Source: Psettodes erumei (lineage: Eukaryota > Chordata > Actinopteri > Pleuronectiformes > Psettodidae). Taken from it: 64,000 nucleotides of DNA. Of the stretch, positions 58,201-62,799 are shown piece after piece (the first letter of the stretch is position 1; each line of letters opens with the position of its first letter). A program made the translations under genes and the position numbers. The notes under the pieces were generated by a model. The model was not told where the DNA came from, did no database searches, and was given only the letters and a program-made list of their open reading frames with translations. The stretch covers positions 434,001 to 498,000 of the forward strand of contig JAFBJZ010000603.1 in assembly GCA_016785225.1 (NCBI GenBank), written 5' to 3'.

Positions 58201-61111
58201 TCAATTTCATCTTTGACACGTGCAAACTCACCGCGCGCACGCCCCGTTCTGCAGCGCTCGCCCAGCCGGCTACTCCCAGAACTAATCCCATCAATTACGA
58301 TATTGGCTGCCATTACCTCCCTCCCTGGCTCGCTCCACTCCCACCGTCCACTGGCGCCTTTCACCGGTGTAGTGAAGCCTCGCGAAAAAAGCCGCCGGGC
58401 CCCTGATCGTCTGTCCCAGAGTGGGCCTCGCTGCGTTGGGATTTTTTTTTTTTTTTCCCCCGCGGGCGTCCCTTCGCTCTTAACGATCACATCCGAAGCA
58501 TCGATGGCGCCCCGTTCCTCCGCTGGCGGGGGACGTGCCGAGCTAGCCGGGGATTAGGGACTGGAGACGGCGTTCCACGGCGAAGGCGAGTTATAATGAG
58601 ATGAAATAATTCAGCGGCACTGCCAATTCGAAATGAGCTGCGTCGGTGGGGCTCTTCACATGCTGTCCCTTTCAAGTAGGTAATTTATTGGATTTCTTGA
58701 AGTTGATGGATTTGTGTGTTTTTTGTGTTTCTTGCTGACTTTCGACAATATTGCCATGCCTTGTTGGAAACGACAATAAGAGGCCGCTCGCTTCCGAACC
58801 TCTGGCCAAGAAAAATTGTCCCGCCCCCTCCATTTTTTTTTTTAAGCTTCCTTTTTTACGCCTGCTGGAGCGCTTTTTTTCCCCAACCCCCGGAGCCGTG
58901 CGGTTGACGCCACCTCGCACAACAAGCTAACTGTTTAAGTTGTCACAAGAGGCCATACGAGCGACAGCGAGGAGGAGGAGGGCTCCCGCTTCAAAACCAC
59001 GAGTTTCATTTCACCACGCAAAATTACTACCGCCCCCTCAAACTGACTGACTGACAGCGGCGAAAACAGAAAACAGAATTTGCATCTGATCGGGTTAAAC
59101 GCGCCCAGATGAGTCATCAATCTACCGGGCCGGGGGCGTCCCCTCACGTGAGCGTCCACCTCACCTGTCGCGCTGGCGCTAGCTCATCTCGACAGAGCGC
59201 GAGCTCATCGTACCCGTCGAGTCGCATACGTACCGGGTCGGCGACAAAAGTTGCTTCATTGCGATACAACATGCCTAGCTGCTAATGGCGGCGCACGCCA
59301 GCTAACACGCGCGTGTCTTCCTCTCCCGCAGTGCCCCGACTCCACCTGCAAGCAGGACCTGCTGGCCTACCTGCAGCGCATCGCCCTGTACTGCCACCAG
59401 CTCAACATCTGCAGCAAAGTCAAAGCCGAGGTTCAGAACCTGGGAGGAGAGCTGGTCGTCTCCGGGGTAAGTTCAACGCCGCTTTGACCCGATCGTCCTT
59501 CGCTGTTCCCGAGGCCCATAATGAAAGAGCAGCTGAACGTCTGTTTTTTTTTTTTTTTTTTTACATCAAAAGCGTTTCCCTTTTAAAACTATTGGCGGAA
59601 ATACAGCACCGCTGAACGCCCTGCACCAAAGCAGCTTTTTTTTTTTTCGATGCACGACTATGGCTCGACGTGCGCCAGCACACGTTGGTGAGCTGCCCCG
59701 CAACACTTCATGCCGCCGTCCTATTTCCAGCAGCGCCGCCTCAGAAAAGACGTATTTAAATCCCTTTTTTTTTTTTTTTTTCTTTCCTGGAGAGGTCCCG
59801 TTGGCACGATGCAGTGCGGTGCTTCCTACTGGTGCTAAGCGCAGTTGGACGCGGCGCTGTGTTTTTGGGCTTAAGAGGCGGCGGCAGCGGTGCAGTTTCA
59901 AAGGTGGCGAGAGCCTGAAGAGACTGGAAAACCGATTCCAGCATTGCAAGGTTTCAAAACGCGAACAAAGTAGAGAGTAAACGTGGAAATGGAGGCGGGC
60001 AGTGCAGTTTTTTTTTGTTTTTTTTTTACAGAAGCCTCCAGGATACACATTCTGGCGAGAACCAAAGAAAACTGTGAACAGAACTGCTTTGGTTTTTGGG
60101 GAACTAGGCTACCTTTTTAATTCCCAGCTTAGGTAGGCAAAGATTATTGAATCAATCGAACGCACACGCTGCTCTAAGTTTTATTATGTGGTGTTGCCCA
60201 AACGAATTAGAAATACTAATGGCGTTTGCTGTTGGTTGTGATGGGCCCATGATTAAGTGTCTGCGGCGTAATTTGCAGCTTTTACACCTCACATTGAACG
60301 AACAGATAACAGGAACAGGGTTGCTCGGCGGGAACGGACTAATGTTGCCTAAATGTTTCCTAACCTTTTTTTTTTTTTTTTTTTTGTACCGCTGGAGATA
60401 ACGCGCACGAGGCCGGCGCTTACGAAACCCCTTTAAGCATTGATCAACCGCTTATTTCCCAGTCGCGTTAATTAAAACGGGTCTATATTGCCTCCGCGTG
60501 CGGGAAGTAATGAATTCGCTCCGTCCTTTTCTCTAACGGAGTACGCTCCCAAAAAACTTCCAGTCAAGTGTCACCGGCGTCTCTGAGGCGATTTAACTGT
60601 GTGGAGTAAATTAGCGTGACCTTTTCCCATAGGCTCCAATTTCTCGCATCTGTTTGTATGCCAGGCGAACTCGGAAAAGGTCGTCAGTTCTTCGGCGCGA
60701 ACGCTCGAGCGTGGATTTCCCCTGTAATGCTTGCGGTACAAAAGTGGATGACTTTGGGCTAATTGTGTCTCCGCTCTTTCCCTTATGCCCCCCCACCCCA
60801 CCCCACCCCCCACCCCCCAGCTGGACAGCGCCATGTCCCTCATTCAGGCTGCAAAGAACCTGATGAACACGGTGGTGTCCACCGTCAAGGCCTCCTACGT
60901 CGCGTCCACTAAGTACCAGAAGAGCAAAGGCATGGAGTCCCTCAACATGCCGGCCATCTCGTGGAGGATGAAGGCGCCCGAGAAGAAGCCACTGGTGAAG
61001 AGAGAGAAGCAGGACGACGGCCAGACCAACCGGGTCAAGAGGTCCTCCCACAAGAAGCACATCAACCCCGTGCAGGCGCTGAGCGAGTTCAAAGCCATGG
61101 ATAGCATCTAG
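4990..61111 (+). CDS. ctnna1: Alpha-E-catenin (catenin alpha-1), 17 coding exons, 907 aa
   Basis: Spliced coding segments: 4990-5094, 5322-5517, 9365-9531, 9947-10066, 12165-12434, 16572-16775, 34493-34573, 34717-34869, 39326-39418, 40120-40276, 40882-41082, 42918-43069, 45574-45684, 47063-47244, 50635-50740, 59332-59466 and 60821-61111. They total 2724 nt in one open frame, 907 residues plus TAG. Every intron is GT-AG and every phase matches. The product links cadherin-bound beta-catenin to F-actin at adherens junctions and senses tension by exposing a vinculin site. Vinculin-family domains are complete: N-terminal beta-catenin-binding/dimerisation (about 18-264), middle domain with vinculin-binding helix (about 277-634), phospho-linker (about 634-660) and C-terminal actin-binding domain (about 670-865 plus tail). 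S641, S652, S655 and T658 of the CK2/CK1 cluster and actin-contact residues I792 and V796 align at identical numbers with mammals. The one-residue length gain is in the tail after about residue 880. lrrtm2 lies antisense in intron 7. The paralogue call rests on sequence and on that nesting. Confidence 0.97.
5322..5517 (+). CDS. ctnna1: ctnna1 exon 3 (residues 36-101)
   Basis: The exon encodes the start of the beta-catenin-binding/dimerisation domain, including the basic KKKGRSKKAHVLAASVE segment and the EKIAKESQFLK helix. It ends in phase 1 with CAAG before the rather weak donor GTATAT. Intron 2 upstream is only 227 nt. After splicing, the exon 3/4 join recreates a strong 5' splice-site sequence (see findings). 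Confidence 0.97.
5518..9364 (+). other. ctnna1: ctnna1 intron 3
   Basis: This intron is 3.8 kb, CpG-rich in places and AT-richer between about 7560 and 8000. It holds a C14/A17 homopolymer junction at 6738-6768 and a short (GT)n at about 8902-8920. Open frames here, including a 214-codon one on the minus strand at 8432-9076, show no domain and no splice context, so no gene is called. Confidence 0.6.
6738..6768. repeat. Poly(C)/poly(A) homopolymer junction
   Basis: About fourteen C are followed directly by about seventeen A. Such runs are common in this window and are error-prone in sequencing, so the exact lengths are unreliable. Confidence 0.85.
9365..9531 (+). CDS. ctnna1: ctnna1 exon 4 (residues 101-156)
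   Basis: The acceptor CCCAG is followed at once by GTGAGTCC as coding sequence, completing a glycine codon with exon 3 and then reading ESMRQASGEFAEDPCSSVKRG. Mammals read DLMKAAAGEFADDPCSSVKRG here. The exon ends in phase 0 before GTGAGT. The 167-nt length is not a multiple of three, so skipping it would shift the frame. Confidence 0.97.
9947..10066 (+). CDS. ctnna1: ctnna1 exon 5 (residues 157-196)
   Basis: The exon encodes VEDSLVKVRNAGTEQDLGIQ and the KPEVDKLNLMAAKRQQ helix of the N-terminal domain. It is 120 nt, phase 0 at both ends, with acceptor CTTCAG and donor GTAAAC. The upstream intron is only 415 nt. Confidence 0.97.
10810..10870 (+). mobile_element. Possible degenerate tRNA-derived SINE head
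   Basis: The stretch GCGGTGGCCTAGTTAA resembles the start and A box of teleost tRNA-derived SINEs. About 40 bases later, GAAGGTCACGGTTCAA resembles the B-box end of such a head. Order and spacing fit an RNA polymerase III promoter, but the part between is short and the bases after the B box diverge. If real, it is an old, truncated copy. It might instead be a tRNA pseudogene fragment or chance. Confidence 0.35.
11190..11203. repeat. G14 homopolymer
   Basis: An uninterrupted G run in a CpG-rich part of intron 5. It could form a G-quadruplex. Its length is uncertain for technical reasons. Confidence 0.8.
12165..12434 (+). CDS. ctnna1: ctnna1 exon 6 (residues 197-286)
   Basis: The longest internal coding exon (270 nt, phase 0 at both ends). 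It encodes the end of the N-terminal domain, including MAAARGVLQRNIPMLYTASR and HPDVAAYKANRDLIYKQLQ, then the variable glycine-rich linker (SALSQPAGGGELAYALNNFD) leading to the middle domain. The linker is the least conserved part compared with mammals but keeps the same length. Confidence 0.97.
14729..14779. repeat. GC-rich imperfect inverted repeat
   Basis: The left arm AGCGGCGGCGC (14729-14739) is complementary to GCGCCGCCGCCGCT (14766-14779), except for one extra GCC unit in the right arm. Such an arm pair could fold into a stable stem with a loop of about 26 bases. It probably comes from GGC/GCC triplet repeats, so function is uncertain. Confidence 0.55.
15171..15193. repeat. (TGG)n triplet repeat
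   Basis: About seven GTG/TGG units in tandem in intron 6. Simple sequence only. Confidence 0.85.
16572..16775 (+). CDS. ctnna1: ctnna1 exon 7 (residues 287-354; vinculin-binding region)
   Basis: The exon encodes the first subdomain of the middle region, reading FSEERFRPSLEERLESIIS and RRERIVAECNSVRQALQDLL. In mammalian alpha-E-catenin these helices are autoinhibited and unfold under tension to bind vinculin head. The match is nearly complete, so mechanosensing is probably conserved. Phase 0 at both ends; acceptor CCCCGCAG, donor GTGAGT. The next intron is the 17.7-kb one holding lrrtm2. Confidence 0.98.
18895..18912. repeat. (GGC)n triplet repeat
   Basis: Six GGC units in intron 7. A simple tandem repeat in a CpG-rich setting. 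Confidence 0.85.
20479..20514. repeat. (AC)18 microsatellite
   Basis: An uninterrupted dinucleotide array of 36 bases. It is long enough to be polymorphic. Confidence 0.95.
20740..20784. repeat. Perfect 17-bp inverted repeat with 11-nt loop
   Basis: The left arm CGTTGTTTCGCCAGCAG (20740-20756) is the exact reverse complement of CTGCTGGCGAAACAACG (20768-20784), with an 11-base spacer between. No simple repeat explains it. It could be a palindromic scar, the end of a vanished mobile element, or a hairpin in the intron 7 transcript. Confidence 0.9.
23336..23368. repeat. CATC/CGTC-rich retroposon-like tail
   Basis: Tandem CATC and CGTC units are followed by CATTATCCACGCC, a sequence type often seen at the 3' tails of teleost non-LTR elements. 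No element body is recognisable on either side. It may be a remnant or only simple sequence. Confidence 0.35.
25933..25952. repeat. (GA)n microsatellite
   Basis: About ten GA units, within the possible lrrtm2 3' UTR. Confidence 0.85.
26968..26990. repeat. (CT)n microsatellite
   Basis: About eleven CT units. It makes serine/leucine-rich spurious frames on the plus strand. Confidence 0.85.
28828..30470 (-). CDS. lrrtm2: lrrtm2 exon 2 (main coding exon)
   Basis: The acceptor, read on the minus strand, is ACCCACCCAG|GTTTCC at 30471/30470. The first two bases complete the glycine codon begun in exon 1. The residues FHSRWPL that follow align with LHFKWPL of mammalian LRRTM2, which confirms both the frame and the splice point. 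The exon runs uninterrupted to TGA at 28830-28828. Confidence 0.95.
28828..31204 (-). CDS. lrrtm2: Leucine-rich repeat transmembrane neuronal protein 2 (2 exons, 548 aa)
   Basis: Coding segments on the minus strand: 31204-31201 (ATGG) and 30470-28828. A postsynaptic, type I membrane adhesion protein that binds presynaptic neurexins and organises excitatory synapses. Visible parts: MGFHSRWPL start and hydrophobic signal peptide (about 9-34); LRRNT cysteines at 38, 42, 44 and 51; about ten LRRs (about 65-315); LRRCT ending DAVYGFQLC (about 364); Thr/Ala-rich stalk (about 376-438); transmembrane segment (about 454-475); KCCPPTLRRIR juxtamembrane basic stretch; and C-terminal PYKECEV with the ECEV PDZ-binding end. 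N-glycosylation sequons include NTT (130), NLT (247) and NFS (366). Asp263 and Thr265 in LDLTGNE match a pair reported to be needed for neurexin binding. Human LRRTM2 is 516 residues; the excess is mainly in the stalk. Exon 2 has no in-frame ATG near its start, so the start codon must come from exon 1. It is antisense inside ctnna1 intron 7. Confidence 0.96.
30561..30608. repeat. CT-rich simple repeat
   Basis: Mostly (CT)n with small interruptions, inside the lrrtm2 intron. Confidence 0.85.
30940..30965. repeat. T26 homopolymer
   Basis: An uninterrupted T run inside the lrrtm2 intron. The exact length is technically uncertain. Confidence 0.8.
31201..31204 (-). CDS. lrrtm2: lrrtm2 exon 1 coding end (ATGG only)
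   Basis: Read on the minus strand, AAAAGAATGG|GTAAGTTC gives a start codon with A at -3 and G at +4, a strong initiation context. A perfect donor follows it immediately. The one extra G joins GT of exon 2 to form Gly2. LRRTM2 genes in mammals also place little beyond the start codon in exon 1, as far as I recall. The 5' UTR continues to higher coordinates, probably to between 31500 and 32000. Confidence 0.88.
31841..31909. repeat. (GA)n/GGGA purine tract
   Basis: An almost pure purine strand of about 70 bases, mostly GA units. With the CT tract 90 bases away it forms a potential long inverted repeat. GA/CT tracts near promoters can form triplex DNA or bind GAGA-type factors. Confidence 0.85.
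31996..32092. repeat. (CT)n then (CA)n microsatellite
   Basis: CT units dominate 31996-32061, then a short CA array follows at 32072-32092. It lies between the lrrtm2 start and the RE1-like site. The serine/leucine-rich frames across it are artefacts. Confidence 0.9.
32667..32687 (+). promoter_or_regulatory. RE1/NRSE-like site (candidate REST binding)
   Basis: The left half is a perfect TTCAGCACC. The right half, starting two bases later, reads TCAGAGCG where the consensus has GGACAGCG, so five of eight bases agree. The spacing is canonical for the 21-bp element. It lies about 1.46 kb upstream of the start codon of lrrtm2, a neuron-specific gene, where a REST site would be expected to silence it in non-neural cells. 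The GG mismatch lowers confidence. Confidence 0.45.
32693..34492 (+). other. ctnna1: ctnna1 intron 7, right part
   Basis: CpG-rich, non-coding DNA between the lrrtm2 promoter and exon 8. It has long T-runs at about 33566-33588 and 34365-34378. An alternative ctnna1 first exon could lie here, but none is proven. The acceptor for exon 8 is GTTTCAG at 34492/34493. Confidence 0.5.
34493..34573 (+). CDS. ctnna1: ctnna1 exon 8 (residues 355-381)
   Basis: An 81-nt exon in phase 0 encoding AGRKDRSDALNTAIDRMTKK and TRDLRRQ of the middle domain. Met371 (34541-34543, A at -3) is the natural start of the truncated alpha-catenin made from the internal promoter in mammals. Here that product would be 537 residues. 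The donor GTTTGC is weak, and the next intron is the shortest in the gene. Confidence 0.97.
34717..34869 (+). CDS. ctnna1: ctnna1 exon 9 (residues 382-432)
   Basis: The exon encodes LRKAVMDHVSDSFLETNVPL and the KNGNEKEVKEYAQVFREHAN helix of the middle domain. I see no difference from mammalian alpha-E-catenin here. It is 153 nt, phase 0 at both ends. Intron 8 before it is only 143 nt. Confidence 0.98.
35093..35127. repeat. (AC)n microsatellite, interrupted
   Basis: AC units with one ACCCCC interruption, in intron 9. Confidence 0.9.
37992..38013. repeat. (AC)n microsatellite
   Basis: About eleven units following a short C run in intron 9. Confidence 0.9.
38801..38819. repeat. G19 homopolymer
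   Basis: The longest G run in the window. It has G-quadruplex potential, and its length is the least reliable of the homopolymers here. Confidence 0.8.
38925..38950. repeat. (TG)13 microsatellite
   Basis: An uninterrupted TG array ending in a G run, in intron 9. Confidence 0.9.
39025..39052. repeat. (CCA)n triplet repeat
   Basis: About nine CCA/ACC units in tandem in intron 9, about 275 bases before exon 10. Confidence 0.9.
39326..39418 (+). CDS. ctnna1: ctnna1 exon 10 (residues 433-463)
   Basis: The exon encodes VANLACSISNNEEGVKLVRM and AASQLETLCPQ of the middle domain, 93 nt in phase 0. The acceptor follows a long T tract (TCGTTTAG). Only a few conservative substitutions separate it from the mammalian sequence. 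Confidence 0.97.
40120..40276 (+). CDS. ctnna1: ctnna1 exon 11 (residues 464-516)
   Basis: The exon encodes VINAALALAAKPNSKVAQDN and the FKEQWEKQVRVLTDAVDDIT helix. It ends in phase 1, sharing the Glu516 codon with exon 12. The acceptor is ATTACAG and the donor GTGAGC. Cys at the DDFLCVS position replaces the mammalian Ala. Confidence 0.97.
40882..41082 (+). CDS. ctnna1: ctnna1 exon 12 (residues 516-583)
   Basis: The exon encodes ENHILEDVNKCVIALQEKDV, then the invariant RGRAARV and TSEMDNYEPGVYTEKVLEAT segments of the middle domain. It ends in phase 1 (ACAG|GTAAAA), sharing Val583 with exon 13. Confidence 0.98.
41083..42917 (+). other. ctnna1: ctnna1 intron 12
   Basis: The 1.8-kb intron has an AT-rich island at about 41700-42080 between GC-rich flanks. 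The island carries a GTCAAAGATT motif at 41834-41843 that fits a TCF/LEF site on the minus strand. It could be a conserved regulatory element. C-runs lie near 42500 and 42870. Confidence 0.45.
42918..43069 (+). CDS. ctnna1: ctnna1 exon 13 (residues 583-633)
   Basis: The exon encodes MPRFTEQVESAVEALSANPS and the ENEFIDASRLVYDGIRDIRK helix, the end of the middle domain. It starts in phase 1 and ends in phase 0 before GTAAGT. Confidence 0.98.
43070..45573 (+). other. ctnna1: ctnna1 intron 13
   Basis: A 2.5-kb GC-rich intron with several G/C homopolymers (for example near 44200, 44635 and 45020). It holds only spurious open frames, such as a 176-codon one on the minus strand at 44874-45404 without recognisable domains. 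Confidence 0.55.
45574..45684 (+). CDS. ctnna1: ctnna1 exon 14 (residues 634-670; phospho-linker)
   Basis: The exon encodes TPEELDDSDFETEDFDVRSR and TSVQTEDDQLIAGQSAR, the acidic flexible linker between the middle and actin-binding domains. Ser641 (a CK2 site in mammals) and Ser652, Ser655 and Thr658 (CK1 sites) fall at exactly the same residue numbers. Linker phosphorylation control is therefore probably conserved. 111 nt, phase 0 at both ends. Confidence 0.98.
45685..47062 (+). other. ctnna1: ctnna1 intron 14
   Basis: A 1.4-kb intron with a T run near 46220 and a pyrimidine-rich, C-rich acceptor tract just before exon 15. I see nothing else in it. Confidence 0.6.
47063..47244 (+). CDS. ctnna1: ctnna1 exon 15 (residues 671-731)
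   Basis: The exon opens the C-terminal F-actin-binding five-helix bundle: AIMAQLPQEQKAKIAEQVAS, then FQEEKSKLDAEVSKWDDSGN and AKQMCMIMMEMTDFT. The first helix is the part reported to unfold when the domain binds actin under force. It ends in phase 2, sharing Arg731 with exon 16. Confidence 0.98.
47245..50634 (+). other. ctnna1: ctnna1 intron 15
   Basis: A 3.4-kb intron with a short (GT)n at about 49004-49019, AAAT repeats near 48636-48650 and T-runs near 48779 and 49671. No exon or other gene is recognised. Confidence 0.6.
50635..50740 (+). CDS. ctnna1: ctnna1 exon 16 (residues 731-766)
   Basis: The exon encodes GKGPLKNTSDVISAAKKIAE and AGSRMDKLGRTIADH of the actin-binding domain. It begins in phase 2 after CCCCCAG and ends in phase 0 before GTGAGT. 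The sequence is the same as I recall for mammalian alpha-E-catenin. Confidence 0.98.
51571..51602. repeat. (CTCC)n/(CT)n simple repeat
   Basis: Five or six CTCC units run into CT units, in intron 16. Confidence 0.9.
53470..53620. promoter_or_regulatory. Candidate intronic enhancer (AT-rich motif cluster)
   Basis: A sharply AT-rich stretch within CpG-rich intron DNA. It contains GTAAACAAA (53535-53543, forkhead type), a TAATTGA homeodomain-type core, and ATGCAAAT (53569-53576, a perfect POU octamer) within about 40 bases. This pattern is common in conserved vertebrate enhancers. Conservation has not been tested here. Confidence 0.35.
53827..53850. repeat. (CCCA)n tetranucleotide repeat
   Basis: About five to six CCCA units in tandem in intron 16. 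Confidence 0.9.
55174..55215. repeat. (AC)21 microsatellite
   Basis: The longest dinucleotide array in the window, uninterrupted, in intron 16. Confidence 0.95.
59332..59466 (+). CDS. ctnna1: ctnna1 exon 17 (residues 767-811; actin contact)
   Basis: The exon encodes CPDSTCKQDLLAYLQRIALY and CHQLNICSKVKAEVQNLGGE, ending LVVSG in phase 0. Ile792 and Val796, reported actin-contact residues of mammalian alpha-E-catenin, are present at identical positions. Splice variants with an insertion in this part of alpha-catenins have been reported in mammals. Confidence 0.98.
59467..60820 (+). other. ctnna1: ctnna1 intron 17
   Basis: A 1.35-kb intron with long T-runs near 59543-59562, 59766-59781 and 60366-60384. 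An exon-like stretch starts at 60032 after a strong T-rich acceptor (see findings). The true acceptor is the C-rich CCACCCCCCAG at 60820/60821. Confidence 0.55.
60821..61111 (+). CDS. ctnna1: ctnna1 exon 18, coding part (residues 812-907)
   Basis: The exon encodes the last actin-binding helix (LDSAMSLIQAAKNLMNTVVS, KASYVASTKYQK) and the basic tail APEKKPLVKREKQDD, KRSSHKKHINPVQALSEF, ending KAMDSI and TAG at 61109-61111. The tail after about residue 880 differs most from mammals and accounts for the one-residue length gain. The extreme C-terminus, a ZO-1-binding region in mammals, is intact. Confidence 0.98.
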   Translation: MDSAMSLIQAAKNLMNTVVSTVKASYVASTKYQKSKGMESLNMPAISWRMKAPEKKPLVKREKQDDGQTNRVKRSSHKKHINPVQALSEFKAMDSI

Positions 61112-61256
61112 ACTCGCCTCCTGTCGGATTCCACAGAGCAAAACACATTGACCAATGAGTTTATATAGAGTTTGAGCTTGTCATTCTATCGGAAGAGAAA
61201 AGGTTTTAACATATTTGTTCTAACTTTGCATAGACGGCTTGTTTGTTTGACCCAAA

Positions 61257-61274
61257 ATATATATATATATATAT
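61257..61274. repeat. (AT)n microsatellite in 3' UTR
   Basis: Nine AT units about 150 bases after the stop codon. Confidence 0.85.
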
Positions 61275-62773
61275 TTCTACACCGCCTTATTTCTATTTCA
61301 TAAGTTCAGATGCGAGCTAGCCTGTAGCATTAACGCGTCTCTTATCTGGAACACACAGTTAGAGGGGGATCAACTGGACAGAGGCGTTTTTATATATCGT
61401 TTTCGTCTTCCGCGTGTTTTGGAGGAAGGAGAGTCAGATATCGTAAGAATTCATTCCAAGAGGCGTTTTGATTATTTTGTATTCTAACCAGTTTTATAGT
61501 AAAGTACTACGGGGTCTCTGGTGTTTTTCCACTCAAACGTTTGATCATGGCGACGCGCCTTCTGTACCGCAGATATCAACTATGCAAAATCTCAACTGCC
61601 TTATTTTTTTTTAACTACAGCAATAATTGCAGAGTTCGTACAGATGCGCCCGGCAAATCTGGGCTAATTCCACGCGTGCCGGCATTTTCCAGACTTTCCA
61701 CATTGTTATGCCACTAGAAACAGTCAAAGGAGTTTAAACCGACTTAAAACTGATTTCAGACCTGTGTCATTTCTACCCCCTTCGATATTGGGGCCGGCGA
61801 CTGCCATTTGTTTATAATTTAAGCATCTCAGTTGTTTTTAAAAAAAATTTTCCTGATGTTTTATTTTGCGTTCACGCGACGCAGCAAACCAAAGGTGACA
61901 GATCGTTCTCCTCGGCCTCCTGTTTCCCCGCTCCACGACCAGCATGCGATCCAGCGCTTCAGGCTCACAGATCTACCCAGTCGGTCTCTGTGAAGACACC
62001 CTGAGTCCGAGGTCACCCAACGGGCGAAAGCAATGAGCGGACGACGTGCCGGTACCCTCCAAAGCTTCATTAGGCATCAGCGAGACCAAACGCTTCCATC
62101 ATCTTAAGAATGTGTCCAAATTGAGGGATCAATGTGTTTTCTGTCCACATCTTACAGCTTTGTGAGGAAAGGAGGGGGAATTTAACTGACTTGTTTCCTC
62201 ATTGTTTGTCCTTAAGCTCAAACACTAATCAAGATTTTCTTATGTCACGCACAATCTGTTAAAAGCAAAGCAACAACAACCCCAGAAACAAGTCGCCGGG
62301 TGTTGGAGCTTTAAAAAGGAAACAGGAGAAAGTTTGTTCTTTTCACTTCAGGTAACGGCCGCAGGATGGACGCTGTCTGCAGCTCGCTCTCGGTCATGCG
62401 GCGGCGTCCTGCTGCCGAGTGGAGCGCCGGCGCACAGCGACGCTTCCAAAACCCTGCCGCTTTGGTCTTGGGGCTGAATCTTTGTTTTGCTCATTTGACA
62501 TCTGTGAACTGCAGCAGAATGGGCAAATATGGTTATTTGATGGGTGGGTTGTGGTTTTGTTTTTTTTACTGTAGAGCTGAGCATTCAGAGCGAGTGTTTT
62601 CAGCGCGGATTTCCTCAGTTTGTTTTTTTTTGTTCTCGCTGTGTTAGAGTTTGGATTTGAATCTGGAGTGATATCAAACTACTTTGCTGTGGATTTTTTT
62701 TTTTGTTGTTGTTATTGAGAGCTGACTTATTAGTGCACACGTCTCTTATATTCATGTGCCTGCTTTATATCTT

Positions 62774-62779
62774 AATAAA
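62774..62779 (+). terminator. ctnna1: ctnna1 poly(A) signal AATAAA
   Basis: A canonical hexamer 1.66 kb after the stop. It is followed within 20-50 bases by GT- and T-rich sequence (TGTGGCTCATTTGTTG, then GTGTTTT), as expected for a cleavage site. A second AATAAA at 62947-62952 could serve as an alternative end. Confidence 0.8.
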
Positions 62780-62799
62780 CAATTGAAACGAGAAGACTG

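Larger units (their letters stand above)
50741..59331 (+). other. ctnna1: ctnna1 intron 16
   Basis: An 8.6-kb intron, the second longest. It has a CTCC/CT repeat at 51571-51602, (CCCA)n at 53827-53850, (AC)21 at 55174-55215, and two AT-rich islands in GC-rich DNA at about 51690-51870 and 53470-53620. The second island has clustered transcription-factor motifs. The 277-codon plus-strand frame at 56950-57783 is proline/serine-rich, has no recognisable domain, and lies in pyrimidine-rich DNA, so it is not called a gene. Confidence 0.55.
61112..62795 (+). other. ctnna1: ctnna1 3' UTR
   Basis: AT-rich sequence from the stop codon to shortly after the first canonical AATAAA. It contains an (AT)n run at 61257-61274. 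No second gene overlaps it. The end is an estimate based on the usual 10-30 nt between signal and cleavage. Confidence 0.8.
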
